This document shows positions 12,432 through 24,836 of a stretch of DNA of 64,000 nucleotides, one piece after another. The stretch's first letter is position 1, and each line of letters opens with the position of its first letter. The translations under genes and the position numbers were made by a program. Location of the stretch: positions 248,001-312,000 of the forward strand of contig WNYE01000015.1 in the NCBI GenBank assembly GCA_021396245.1, given 5' to 3'. A model generated the notes under the pieces. The model saw only the letters and a list, made by a program, of their open reading frames with translations. It was not told the origin of the DNA and searched no databases. The DNA is from Sporothrix humicola (Eukaryota > Ascomycota > Sordariomycetes > Ophiostomatales > Ophiostomataceae).

Positions 12432-13352
12432 ATGTCCAGCTACAAAGACCCCAAAGAGTCCAGCGCCGCTGTGGTCATTGACGTCGACATGGCCGAAGCC
12501 ACGGCTGAGGAGCAGGTTGGCGGCGAGGCTGCTGAGGCTGACGCAGCAGCTGAGGGCGCCGCCGAGGGCGAGGAGGCCGCTGAGGAGGCCGCTGCCGAGG
12601 AGCCGGTGCGCGAGCCAACACCAGGGCCGACGCGCACTTCCTTTGCGACATACCTTAGCAGCCCCGTCGTCACCCTGGTGGTGGGCGGTGGCGACAGCGA
12701 GGAGACCAAGGAGAAGATGCAGCTGACGGCGCACCAGGGCCTGCTGACCCAGAGCCCGTACTTTGCGAACCTGTGCGAAAACCTGGGCGACGACCGCACA
12801 ATCTCTCTGCCCGACCAGAACCTCGACGCCGTCGGCTGCTTCCTGGAGTTTTTGTATACGGGCGACTACTTCCCGCGCAAGCTGCCCGGCCACGCCCATG
12901 CTCTGGAGGAGGACCCCACAGTGCCTGCTGTCGACGAGACCGGCACACAGCTGCTCAAGCACGCCCGTGTCTACACGCTGGCCGAGAACTTTGGCATGTC
13001 GGAGCTCCAGACGCTGGCGTCGTCCAAGATCCACTGTGTCCAGAGCACCGCCCAGGGCGAGATTGCGTACGCGCGCTACGTCTACGCCCAAACAAAGCCC
13101 GACGACACGACGGTGCGCCACCCCGTCGCCAAGTTCTGGGCCACGCGCAGCCACACGCTGCGGGCCGAGGCCGAGAAGGAGTTCCAGGCGTTGTGCTTGG
13201 AGCACCCGCAGTTTGCCTACGACGTTCTCACGCGCGTGCTCGACGAGAAGCTCAAGCGCGAGCGGGACGACAAGATGTATCCGTCGGTGTCGGTGTCGTC
13301 GTCGCAGGGCGGCGGGCGCAAGCGGGCGCGCAACAGCAGCAGCGTGCAGTAG
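12432..13352 (+). CDS. BTB/POZ domain protein
   Basis: Single exon, 306 residues, with ATG in a good context after a CT-rich leader. The N-terminal 70 residues are low-complexity Ala/Glu. A BTB/POZ fold follows at about residues 75-200: V-T-L-V-V-G strand, A-H-Q-G-L-L-T-Q-S-P-Y-F helix (the typical H-x-x-x-L-x-x-x-S-x-x-F), L-E-F-L-Y-T-G-D-Y, and A-R-V-Y-T-L-A-E-N-F-G. The C-terminal part ends in a basic K-R-A-R segment that could act as a nuclear signal. BTB proteins of this stand-alone fungal kind dimerise, and some serve as Cullin-3 adaptors; no MATH or Kelch partner domain is present, so the specific role is unknown. Confidence 0.85.
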   Translation: MSSYKDPKESSAAVVIDVDMAEATAEEQVGGEAAEADAAAEGAAEGEEAAEEAAAEEPVREPTPGPTRTSFATYLSSPVVTLVVGGGDSEETKEKMQLTAHQGLLTQSPYFANLCENLGDDRTISLPDQNLDAVGCFLEFLYTGDYFPRKLPGHAHALEEDPTVPAVDETGTQLLKHARVYTLAENFGMSELQTLASSKIHCVQSTAQGEIAYARYVYAQTKPDDTTVRHPVAKFWATRSHTLRAEAEKEFQALCLEHPQFAYDVLTRVLDEKLKRERDDKMYPSVSVSSSQGGGRKRARNSSSVQ

Positions 13353-14196
13353 ACGTGCTGGCTGGCGCGAGAAGGAAGTGGGAGAGATGAGGGTCGTCGG
13401 TGTGGGCAGGTGGCGTTGGTTTTGGAGAAGCACTCTGGAATGGGTTCTTCTCTGGGCTTCCAAATTGGTCTGCCGTAATTAGGAAGGCGCGATGTTATGG
13501 GAACAAGTCGGGAGCTGTGTTTCGCATGGCTCTATTGGAGATGGTGTCCGGGTCGAGTGTAAGATATGGTGAGTCTGTGCCATGATGGAACCCATGGCCG
13601 TGCTTGATTTTCATTATTTACTCTGTATTTTTGTGCCCTCCTTCCTCAATATCCATATTTCCTTAATATTTAGTCCAGTCCAAAAAAAGTTTAAGCTGAA
13701 CGGAAGTGCCCCGCCTTGCTTTCTTGATTTGTGCCTGTGGCAGCTGCTCGTCGATATCACATGTTCGTTTCGAACGCTCTTTCCTGCTTGCTTGTTGAAC
13801 AGGACGGCCGTGTCAAGGAAGGTGGGGTTGATATACCGCCGCTGCCGTGCCTTCCGTTTAGTTTGTCGCGATATGCCAACTCCATCCAAGGAAGGGTTGA
13901 CTACTCGAGATTGGTAGGAGAGACCCAGTGGCATGAGAAAGAGCGACCGTCATGAAGTGTGTTTTCTTTGTGGGTGGCATGGGGACGCGACTAATGTTGG
14001 AGAGGCAAAGCTTTGGAGGGCGTTTGTCTATTTTGATCTCTGCGCGGCGCAGTCTGTGTCTGCCTCAGTATTCTATCCACCATCTTTCTTTGTACTGAGC
14101 ATCGATCCACGACCGCAGCATTTTCTTTGCCGAAATAGACATTTACACTAGCCGACTACTCTGCCATATATCTCTAGTCGCCTTTCTTCCATCACC
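13353..14196. other. Intergenic
   Basis: No gene seen. The BTB 3' UTR probably occupies the first few hundred bases. Direct evidence for anything else is lacking. Confidence 0.5.
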
Positions 14197-14937
14197 ATGG
14201 CTCCCCCAGATACAGTGAGAATTACGTAAGATGCACGCCCCCTGAAGGCAGATACCATACTGCCTGCATTCTCTTCCTTATGTTCACTGCTAACTGCCTT
14301 CTCTGAACTACTTAGAACGTATCACCGCCGGCGACTATTCTTATTGGCCGAATCCCTATTTGAGCTGATGCAGTTGGACCTCCCAAGCGGCGATCGAGGG
14401 ACACTGTATCGTGCACTCAATATATTCAAAATGGCCGACGAATACGGTGACGACTGGGCCGAGAAGATGGACGACTCAGAACGCGCGGCCATCTTTGCTC
14501 GCCGTTCTCTTATATTCGCTGCGGAGGACAACGACAAAAGCTGGATCTGTTCCCCGGTTCCGCCCTCCCTCCGTGATTTGAACGAGAAAGTATACAATGG
14601 TGCCATGATGCGTACCAGGGCCCTCGAGCCTTTGGACGACGGAGGCAGCGACAATGCAGGCAAGGGTGGAAATGAGGGTTACAAACAAAGGGTTGCCGAA
14701 CGAAAAGAAGCCCACCGGATAGAAGTCCACAGTCAGCTTCGCCGCATGACCCGCGAGCGTGTCGAGCTCATGTTCCTCCAGTACGCCGCCATGGAGATTG
14801 CCCTGGGGACAATTAAACTGGCTGAAAAGAACGACAAAAAAACGAAGAATATGTGGATAGCACTCGTTATCGTTATGAGTGCAGCCGTGGCTTTCCTTAT
14901 CGTCGTCATTGTTCAAAACGCAAGGTCTTTGGTCTAG
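14197..14937 (+). CDS. Tail-anchored protein of unknown function
   Basis: Two exons, 14197-14225 and 14316-14937, flank a 90-nt intron (GTAAGA donor, CTAACT branch, TAG acceptor) and give 216 residues. Without the 29-nt first exon the frame lacks an ATG near its natural start, so the gene is easily truncated in automatic calls. The protein is acidic and helical over residues 15-80, has a Gly/Asp linker near 120-130, then a charged amphipathic region with many Arg, Lys and Glu. It ends in one hydrophobic helix of about 20 residues followed by only six or seven residues (Q-N-A-R-S-L-V). That layout is typical of tail-anchored ER or outer-mitochondrial membrane proteins. No family is recognised. 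Confidence 0.68.
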
Positions 14938-17900
14938 GCTAGGCATGCCGCTGGATAACACAAAAGGCAAGGCGTGATATATGATGGGCTTTGTGCAGAC
15001 TGATATTCGTGAGGAACTGAGGACCCGAGGATCTGGAAAGCTTTTGTTCATAGTCCCCAAGTCTCGTAAAGAGACGAAACAGAGCACGGAAGGGAGGAAG
15101 AAAAAACAGAAAATGTCTTGGCAGAATATGTCTTAGATAACAGAACGGAGCTGAACAGCACAGCCTCTTGTCTTTACTCTTCAATACATCCTTCGTCTGA
15201 ACTGGATGGATCGTGATATAGCGGTAAAACTTGCCACGGCGAGCTTGCTCATATAATAAAGAAAAAAAGACGGAAGAAATAAAATGATGATATTGATTCA
15301 CCACGGCCATCCCAAAATGTGATGAAAGGGAGCCGTCTGCATCGATTCTGGCATCAGATGACGTGTGCAAGGCAGTGCAGTGCAGTGTATTCTTGTCTGC
15401 AGTTCTGCAGTGCTATGCAGCATGCGTTGTAGTTTTGTTGTCTCGTCTTGTCTCATGGCATTGAAATTTTATTTTATTTATATTACCTCCTTAGTATCCT
15501 GCTGCGCAACAGCAAAGGCAGTTATCAAACGACAACACAGAAGCATGAACAGCACCAACATTACACTGCAGATACAGACCCAGTATCAATATTGAGGAAA
15601 TGGACTTGTTAAGTAAAAGCACTTTGTCAAAAGCTGTTGTTGACGTTGACTACCGAACCCTGATCCTTGTCACCAGAAGCAGGACTGGGTGTCATGAAGC
15701 GAACAAGCATAGAGGTGTGGAAATACAGCAGGAGCTTTGGCGCAACCGTCTTTTGATCAGAAGCAGTGTGGAAATAAAAGAAAGATAAAAAACGGCAACA
15801 TGAAAATCAGGATGGATTGCGTCCTCCTTGCATTGCGCTGTTCACTTTTGTTTTCCAGAAATTTACCCCCTGTTTGTATACAGCTCCCCTGTATTTCTCG
15901 TAAAAAAATACGACCAATGAGTCAAAACCTAGAAGTTGAATTGCAGACAGAAAGTGAAAAAGGTGGGTGAATGGCCGCTGTTTTGGGGAAACACCATCAA
16001 CCGGCACTTTGGCCCCTGGTCAACGACTGCCGTTTGCTGACCACCCTCTTTTTTGTCTTCGTCGTCTGGGTCCCAGATCGGCTTTCGTTTTAGTGATCCA
16101 TAATCCCAACTTATCCTCCACCACCCAACCCCCAACTCCAGCCATGCACGTAATTGCCTTACCCGCCCGGTCCCAAGGTGAGCCAAAAAAAGATGTGCCG
16201 GAGAGACGATACAAGAAAAGGAAAAAAAAAAAAAAGAGAGACGAGAAGAGGGTGTGTGTGCTGTCGTTTGTCTTGTCTTGTCTCGTTATTTTGGCTCCCG
16301 CATTTCTTGCTGCCGGGACCCTTACCAACCCAGCAGCCGCATCACTGCATATATATTAATCTCATCCCTCCCACCCTCGTCGTCTACCCCGGCCTCTTTT
16401 CTATTCTCAGATCCCATGGGTATTATTGCCTCCGTTTCTTTACTATTTCATGTTGATTCACTCATTGCCCCTACCATTCCTCGCTTCATCCTTCTGCTCC
16501 GACCCGTCTCTGCGTTCTTGCTAGTTGCACAAACGAGTTTCCGGCCAGTGTTTTCCTGGGTAGACTTGGTGTTCTTGGCCACAAGACTGCAGTGCAGGAT
16601 TGCGTGCAGCAAGACCGTGCCGGGGAGTGGGAGAAAATCGAGAAAAGAGAATGATAAAAGGCACAGTGCATGCTCCATACAGAAATGGCCAGGGGTGGCC
16701 AACAAACTACAACAACAACGCATCTGTAAAAGAAAACGGCGGCGGCTTCCAGCCAACAAATTTCCAGATCTCTCCTCCCCCACCCATGTCCGTTCGCCTC
16801 TTTTCCCCCTCCCCCTGTCTTCTTCCCCGGCAGGCATAGCATACAAAGTACTTTTGCGTTATGTTTGGTCCTGTCTGCTCAAAATGGAAATGGGGAGAAA
16901 GAAACTGCAGAGGGGAAGAGGGAAAGAGTGCAAAATAGGCGAGGTGGCGTGTCCTGGGAATATGCGGACAAGGGGCTCGGCTTCCATTTTTGGTCCATCC
17001 TGAACTCGATTTGGATGATTTTTCTAGGAGCTGAGCAGGGTCTACAATCCTTTTCAACGGCAGTTGTTGTTGTCTTTCTCAGACCTTCTTCTCACCTTGT
17101 TTTCGATACCTGCTGCCATTCTCACCGTCCTTTTGAAATGTGCGTGAAAATCAAAGAACCATGGACGACGCTTTTTGGTTCCGTGTAGTCGTGTCGTGTC
17201 TGACTTTTGCTGTCCTTTTTTTCAGCACTATTTTCTCCTAATACTCGGACTGCTGCGTCGTCATACATGTGGCCCAGGACCTGCGGATATCCGCTTGGGA
17301 GAGGCTGGGTGAAGCGAAAGACAACAAGCACCAACAAAATGTCTGCAGAAAACCGACAGGAAGATAAACACACAAAGTTTCCGACACTATCTTTCTGGGT
17401 GGAAGAATTATACACAAAATCAAAGCTAAAAAAAAGATGTAATATGATCGTATGTTGTAGTTTTCTCCTTCTTTCAATCACGACCGCTGACGTTGAAAAA
17501 AGGGGCAATTGCCAAGTGTAAACACGGCCCGAGCCCCACCAAGACTGTGACTTGCAAACGCAACCAGAAACGACCAAATAGACAACTCTTTCCCCTCGCA
17601 CTCGTCCTGTACACAGCGACGTCATACGATGCACGACTGAACGAACGAACCATTGGTCTTTTGCCATAGCTTATGATACAAAATTTCAGAAGAATACAAC
17701 ACGAGTGACTCGCACAAAATTTAAGCACTTTCGAGATGGCACCAAACGCGACTCGCTAAAGAAGCACAAACCACACGGCGCTTCCCTTTCCCGTCTTGCC
17801 TCCCGAGCACGGGGCTCTTTTTTTTTTCCTTGGTCGGTTTGTCTATTTGGAAAATATTTCTTTGCCGTCGATCATCACTTTTATGCATTCTCGCATTTCG

Positions 17901-20900
17901 ACTTCTGACTTGTCATGTCGTTCCGATCGGAAAATGCAAAGCTGTCACATTTTTTCGACGGCCTGCAAACTGAATCGCAATCTTTATGTTACTTTCCTTT
18001 CCTTCTTCAAGCTTTGACTTTGTTTCCTGTGACAAAACTCATGCGTTTGCTTAAATTTTAAAATTTAAGCTTCATTATTTTCCCGCTTTCCCCGGAAGGG
18101 GGACCATGGACTGATTTTGTGGGATGCAGAAAACTAGCAATGTTCCAATCATCACACGGTTATGAAACTAAGTGAGTTGGATTTGTGTATTGAGGACGCA
18201 ATCGCGGTTGAAATATAAATAGAATCGCCACAATATCCCTTGCTAACCGTTCGAGTTTCATAGGCTTGAAGGACAAGGGAGTGAAGACGACAATGACAAT
18301 TGACTGGAGAAGGAACGAGGAGACATTCATATACGACGCAAAGAACACAACGCGAAACGAAAGACAGGTCGGCGACCTGGGAACTCGACAATGAGAAACA
18401 TGATACAAAGTTTTACTACTACAGAACACAGCGGGCGGCTGTGTCTTATGTCTCTTGTGTCTCTTGTCTATGATACGCTTTATCTTGATTTCGTGCTGTG
18501 TTGTTTTGTCCTCTTGTTTCTCCTTCCAGGGCTGGTGTCGTCTGATTCGTGTCGCTCAGTACTAGTGCTTGGATGATCCTTGTTAGCAGTCTACATTTTC
18601 ACCAACACCCCAGGATGTCTCGTTCGTTTTGCTAGATTAGGCAATACCGGTATAAAACAAAACGGACGAGGATATGCTTGCCTACAGAAAGAGGCTGGAG
18701 GCAAAGCTCAGCAGATGGTCAGTGCTGGCCTGGCATTCTTGTTGGCAATATATTTTTTAACAGAGTCTTCCTTGTTGTGAGACACAATTTTTGCAACCTA
18801 TTTTGAGAGTACTCTGCACATCAGGCCGTTGGTCCCCGGCCAAAGCTTGACCTCGAGGAGGAAGGTGAGAAAGATCGGGTGATAAGGGCACCATCTACAA
18901 TGGGTCTCGGGCTAAATGCTCACCTCATTGAGACCAGATGACGCCGTTGAATTTTGTTGCAGAACCTATCACCCCACTCATTGTCCCCCTTTTCTGTCCG
19001 TTCACGTGTTTGTTACATTACATATTCCTGCGTCACCCAATTTTACTGCGTTATGTATTGTGTGTTTCTCAAGTCCGTATTGCAATTTTTGTAGAAGAAC
19101 GTGAACATCCAAAACGTCACAGCTGCAGACCCCTCCATGATGTATGTTCAATTGTTGAAGAAAAGACCATCACGGTCTCTCGCTTCTTATTGGCCGAAAT
19201 GCCATTACCGATACCGTGCGAGCGTTTGTCTCTCATTTTGCATTATTTTACATGTTCTCCTCCTGACAGACTCGCCTCTTCCTTCCCTTTGTCTCGCGCT
19301 TTGACATCCCTTCACCGACTCTTTGATCTTTGAACCTTTGCTTCATAAAAAATAGTAGGCTGGTTTAATCTGGCTTCCTGTGCTGAATGTCTCGCAACTG
19401 TCGCTGTATCATTCTGACCCTAGCAAATCCATATTGATGCTCCTTGGCCTTGGGACCTTGCATGAGGATTGCGTTATTCCTGCCTGTGCCTGCCATCCTA
19501 CCCTCTTTCCGCCTTACGAGGAATATGTACAAGTAAAGCACGCACCAACAGATGACCCCTGCCCTCGGCTCCTCTTTTGTTGTCTGCTTTTGTAAAAGTT
19601 GCCTTTTCTGGTTCCTGATCCTGCACGCAATCTGTTTGACACCCGTTTGTAAAAGAGAAAAAAAAAAGCAAGCAGACGGGGCTCGGCATGGTCCTCAATA
19701 GGTGATGACCAAAATGTGACAAAAGTGACATGGCAAAATTCAAACAGACTGTTGCCAGCCAAACGGTCGCCGGTCACCATTTTCGACACTTTTGAAATCT
19801 CACCGGACTGACGGCCGTTAAACGACATTGCAATGTCCTCCTTTTGCGACTAACGGCCGGTAAAAGTCAAGCCTCGCAAAACCCACCATCATTACAAACG
19901 CTTGACGGAGAGCAACGCTCACTTTCAAGAGAGGCGTTGCCTAGGCGGGTGACCATCTTGCCGCCTTGCTGAGAGGTCTTTGGCTGATTATGGCTGGATG
20001 GCGGCGGCAGTGGCTTTGATGACACTCCCTCGTTTCCCACAAAACGGGCCGTATTCACCTCATTCGCCGTTTGTGGCTCGCTTTTCTTTCTGAAGTTTCA
20101 TACACTTACATCTTTCTCATCTCACCTCGCCTCTCTTCACCTCGATCCGTCCGCTACGCCAGAACACCATATCCTTCTATCGATACTGTCGTTGGCTACG
20201 GCGAGCTCGTTTACGCCCTTGCCCGATTGCTACCAAAGTTTCTAGTTTTTATTCCCCGACTTTCTGTCTTCTGTCGCCTGTTTGGTCCACAGTCTAAGCT
20301 GAGCACGAGGAGACAACGGGGCGGTAAAGAGAATGTCGTCAAGGTGAGGCAAAGAAGCAAGACCCCCCACAATGTCTTGGAATGGTCGCCGGCGGTGAAG
20401 GAAGAGACCAGGACCAAGGACGGAGGAGACAGGTATTGCGCACAGGACCGGAAGAGAAAAGAGAGAAGAGACACAAAGACAAAAAAAAATTGTCTTGAAA
20501 GTCTCTTGGGACCTTGCCACGAATCAATGGGCTCTGCTGTCTTCCATCCATACCAGTCCCGAGAGTACAAGCTGAAGGCGAAAAGGAGAATAAGAAAAGG
20601 AGAAGACATCAATATTTTTGGCAGGAGCAATGACAAAGAAGACACCAAGACACCAGGGCCGACTGACAACGATCGCATCCACATCGGAGGGGACACATCG
20701 GATTCCAGCTCGGTGTTGATGTCCAAGTCCCAAGCCCAGCTCGGTTGCTCAAACATGCCGATCTGCCCAATGACGATGTTGATGCTGGTGGTCGGAGGGA
20801 TTATACAATATTGCAGACAGCAGAATAGGAGAATAATGAGAGTACTGGGAGGGAAGAACAATTAGAGTTGGCAAAGTTATGCATGCTTGCGGACTTGTGC

Positions 20901-22511
20901 GCTGTTACGTTTCCTCGTTCCCTCATTTCCCTCGTTTCTCGTCCCCTTTCCGCTTCAACACGAGCAAGACACGTTCTCCCAGAGACGAGGAAACATCCCG
21001 ACATCCGGGACCAGCGTCAGTATCCAGTGTCCAGTATTGACTTTCGGGCTCCTCTTTTCTAGTTGTCCTTTGTCACCTTTCGGGTATTTGAACATGGTTA
21101 CAGGAGGGCAACGAAAGCATATGACCAATAGCCCACAGGACGGGAAAAGAAGGTTGTTTGCTTGGTTCCGCAGGCACAGAATGCTTGTACATTGCAGTTT
21201 CCTACTCTTATTTTTCTTGTTTTCTTGTTTCTGTACGTTTAGCTATCTGCTCGTGTCCGTGTCCGAGACGGGAGGTACAACGGAGGGGAAAACTTTGTTT
21301 TCCAGTCCTATAATGCTCCGTGTAGACCACAAGGCCATTTTTAGATTTGTCTCTTTTTTCCGTGGGTCTCGTGGATTTCTTGGGTTTCCTGGGACCACGC
21401 CTATTTCTTGTCTGAACAACATCAACATCCAGCTTCACTATCGTCTTTTCTCAGCCGCGATCCACACTCTTAAGAATGCCATCTTGTCCGTCCTGTCCGT
21501 CCTGCCTGTCTCTTCGTTTTCTTTATTAAGACCAGAGTCTCACCTTTTTCTATCCCTTTTCTTCTCCCTCTCCCTTCTTCACTCCAAGCCCCGTCGCTCG
21601 TCTAGGAGAGACCGTTTTACAACAAGCCCCGACGCAATACAATAAACAAGCCTCTTTTTGCAGTGTCTTACTTTTGCATATCTCTACTTATTCTATTTTC
21701 TCTTTTCTCTTTTCTCTTTTCTTTTTTTTCTCGTTTCTCGTTTTGTTTGGTCCCCGACCGCTTCCACTTCCGCATCCACTTCCTCTACAGCCTCCTTGTT
21801 TCTTGTGTCTCTTGACCGTCTTCTCCATTTTGTATGGTTCCTTCCCTTCTTCGTCTCATTCAATTTCATCCATCCTCCTCGCCTCCTCTTGCTATACAGA
21901 AATTTACTTTACTTCTAAGATTTTTGCGACTTCAACTACCATCACTACATCCCTGCCCTTTCATCCCACGGACACTTTCCTCTTTCACTCAAATTGTCTC
22001 GTGCAATCCCCCTTTCTGGTACCTGCTCCTTGTCTGCTGTCCTCCTGTCCTCTGGTTACTCTTTCTTATGTTGATTAACCTATCTACCTCTTGAGCACTT
22101 CGCCCCCCTCGACTCTTTGACTCTTGTGTTTCTACCCCCCTCTCTGTTCTTCCTTCCAGTCACTCTCCTGTCCTTCCGTTTATTAAACAACGGGTGTCCG
22201 TGCTTTCTTGGCATTTGACCTTTTTGTCTCTTCATATACCGGCCAGCACATCGACTGTTTCTCGTCCAGCTTCTTCACAACACTCGTCACTCGCTTTGTC
22301 AAGTCTACAGCTATCCATATTTACGACTGGGCTCATTACGCTTGTCAACATCCACAACCGGCGCTGGCCATTGCTCACCAGTTTTGCCTCCTCTTCACCC
22401 ATTCTGCCGTCACCGGGCCCGGTGAACGGAAGCCGGTGGCCGGCTGGCCAGGTGCAACGATTACACACATTCTCATTTGACAAAATCCGCATCTTCTCTA
22501 TCTCACCCACC
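14938..22511. other. 7.5-kb stretch without a supportable gene
   Basis: No frame here combines length, codon bias and domain similarity. The longest (16254-17003 and 20071-20865, plus strand) are Ser/Arg/Leu-rich, overlap equally long opposite-strand frames, and lack the high third-position GC of real genes nearby. GCAGT-type short repeats occur at 15369-15415. From about 21450 to 22500 the plus strand is strongly pyrimidine-rich, consistent with a long promoter or leader for the LrgAB-like gene. Noncoding transcripts or a gene with many tiny exons cannot be excluded. Confidence 0.5.
21696..21732. repeat. Polypyrimidine (TCTTTTC)n tract
   Basis: Short tandem repeat of a tcttttc-like unit inside a larger CT-rich leader region. 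Confidence 0.75.
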
Positions 22512-24836
22512 ATGGACTCCTCTCGTGGAAACCAGAGTCGGCCGACTTTATCGACTGTTCTTCAACAGCATCGACAGAAATATTACGATGGACTCGTTGC
22601 AGTTCTTCTCTTTGTCGTCTGGCAACTCTTGATCTGCGGCCTCCAACAAATAACGGCCAGCATCGACGACTTCCCAGCACCCATTCTGGCCATGATGCTC
22701 GTGGCGGCCGTCATGATTCTTGCATCCAAGTTTATTCCGAACCTGGACGGACTGTACCAGGGATATTTACGAGGGCCAACAGACCTCCTGAACCGGCACA
22801 TGTCGATTGGGTTTACTGTGCCGTTCACCATGATCATGGACGGACCCATGTCGTCGTCCAAGAGCATCGGACTGATCATTGCAGGATACAGTAAGTTTCC
22901 GTTATGGTAATGATTTTTTTATTCTTAAATGAACACCCGCTAACCAACAGTCGTTACTGGCATTTTGAATACTGTGTTAGTGTTTGCCCTATCTCTTGGG
23001 CTGCAGTCTGCGCTCATGTCCATCACCGTCAAGAAGGACGTGTTTGGTGATATGGGCAGCCACAGTCATCAACACGATATTATTCCTCCTCTGGATCTGG
23101 TTCCTCCTGTTATTCCTGCCGTCCGGGTCAACTCGTACAGCTCTCTCGGTGGCCATCTCAGGCGTCAGGCATCTGCTCGTCCCATTCCAGCATCATCACC
23201 AAGTTCAAATAGCCAGGATCGCGTGCAAACTTGCGTCTCTGAATCCACAACACTTACAAACAATGCACCGTCGGTTCACACTCAAAACGACCTGGACATT
23301 GAGCGGGCCGTCTCTCCACTCAGCTTGCCGCCATTTGAACACCCGCCACTTTCCTACCCATCTACTGGCCAGACACTTTTTGAAAAATTATGTGCTCTCG
23401 GTCAGCGTATCGCCTGCTTTGCCGCTACCAGTCCAGTCATGTGTTGTAGCCTGCTGGCCATCCCATTGGTCGGCATCCCCGTCTCTTTGGCGGCCCACAA
23501 CGACACCGCCCTCGACACTTTTATTTTGGTGTTCTTATGGACAGGCACCCTGGCCGCCCAGGCTGCCGTCCGTCGTACGTCCTTTTCGTTTGGCCTCAAG
23601 ACCGACCAGGCTCGTGCTCGTGCCCGCAGTGTCTTGGCCACCCTCCTCAATGCCGTCCTCTGGAGCTCCTTGGCCATGATCGCCTACCTCGCTGCCAAAG
23701 CTTCCGCCCGCAGCCACTCTGTCGACGATGAGCTTGCGGCCTTTTCCACCAGCACGTCCCTAGCAGACGTCATCTCAGGCCACGGCCATGGCGCCCGTCT
23801 CGGAGCCGGCGACCTGGCTGCTGCCGTCCTGGACGCAGGCATCGTCAGCTGGGGCCTCAAACTGTTCGAGTGCCGTGCCCAGCTGCTGTCTCGTGCTGGA
23901 CTCACGACGTTGGTGGCCGGCGCCGTCTTTGCCGTCGCCAACATTGTGTGTGGTCCTTTGTTGGTTCACGCCATGGGCCTGGCCTCGCCCGCCAAAGAAT
24001 TGTCGTTTGCCGCCCGGAGCGTCACTCTGGCTCTGGCCGGCCCGGCCATGACCAACCTGGGCGGCGACGTCGGCTTGAACGCGGCCATGGTCGTGTTTAA
24101 TGGGATCGTCTTCCAGGTTGCCATGGGTCTGGGTGTTTGTCGCTGGGCATCGCGCGTTCTGACAGCAGCAGAGGGTCGGTGGCAGCAGTGCAGCGAAGCC
24201 GTAGCAGCTGCCGAGCGGCCGCACAGAGGCTCTAGCAGCCGTGGCAGCACACCCGACTCGGGCTTCCGGTGTCGCATGGGCAGCGGCTGTTGGCGCAGCC
24301 AGAGTGAGACAGAGAGCGACACGGAGTCTGAGACGGATACAGAGACCGAAACAGAAACAGACGTCGATTCGAGACCGGCATCTGCAACTCCTGACGCAGA
24401 CAAGGACCTGCCACAGCGGCCACATCCGGCATTGACAGTCTCATCACCAGACGATGGGCATGATGTCGAAAAGACCGCCGGCCAGTCTCCTTCATCATCG
24501 TCATCGTCTTCCTCCTCCTCTTCGTCATCTTCACCGCCATCTCGCAAGCGTGTTAGTTACACAAAGTGCGGCGACGCCTGTCTTGTGCACATGCGCGGCG
24601 GAGCAGCCACCATGCACGATGTGGAGGCTTCTGGTGAAGAAGACTCCCCAGCAACGGTGGCGGCCGGCATGACCGTCGGCATCAACGCCGCCGCCATGGG
24701 CACTGCCTACCTGTATGAGGACGGTAGTCGTGCTGCACCCTATGCCGCATTGTCCATGACTGTTTTTGGTGTCATGACCGTCGTCTTCACCTCGATCCAG
24801 CCGCTGGCGAGCTGGGTTGTCATGCATGTTGTGTGA
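22512..24836 (+). CDS. LrgAB/CidAB-like fungal membrane protein (PLGG1 relative)
   Basis: Two exons, 22512-22890 and 22951-24836, flank a 60-nt intron (GTAAGT donor, CTAAC branch) and give 754 residues. The N-terminal part has several hydrophobic helices like LrgA. The later part matches LrgB: F-A-A-R-S-V-T-L-A-L, then after a large insert A-G-M-T-V-G-I-N-A-A-A-M-G-T, the paired Ala/Gly-rich segments of the family. In plants the LrgAB fusion PLGG1 carries glycolate/glycerate across the plastid envelope, and in bacteria the pair affects pyruvate transport and lysis. The fungal substrate is unknown. An insert of about 130 residues splits the LrgB domain and holds a Thr/Glu/Ser/Asp repeat (near 24300-24370) and a poly-Ser run (near 24490-24535). 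A His-rich loop with H-S-H-Q-H lies near residue 160. Confidence 0.8.

Noticed and set aside
16254..17003. 249-codon plus-strand frame
   Set aside because: Ser/Cys/Arg-rich translation with overlapping minus-strand frames (16448-16846, 16486-16842); no motif, no leader and no high third-position GC.
20071..20865. 264-codon plus-strand frame and 216-codon antisense frame
   Set aside because: Both strands are equally open, which indicates lack of stops by composition; neither translation resembles a protein family.
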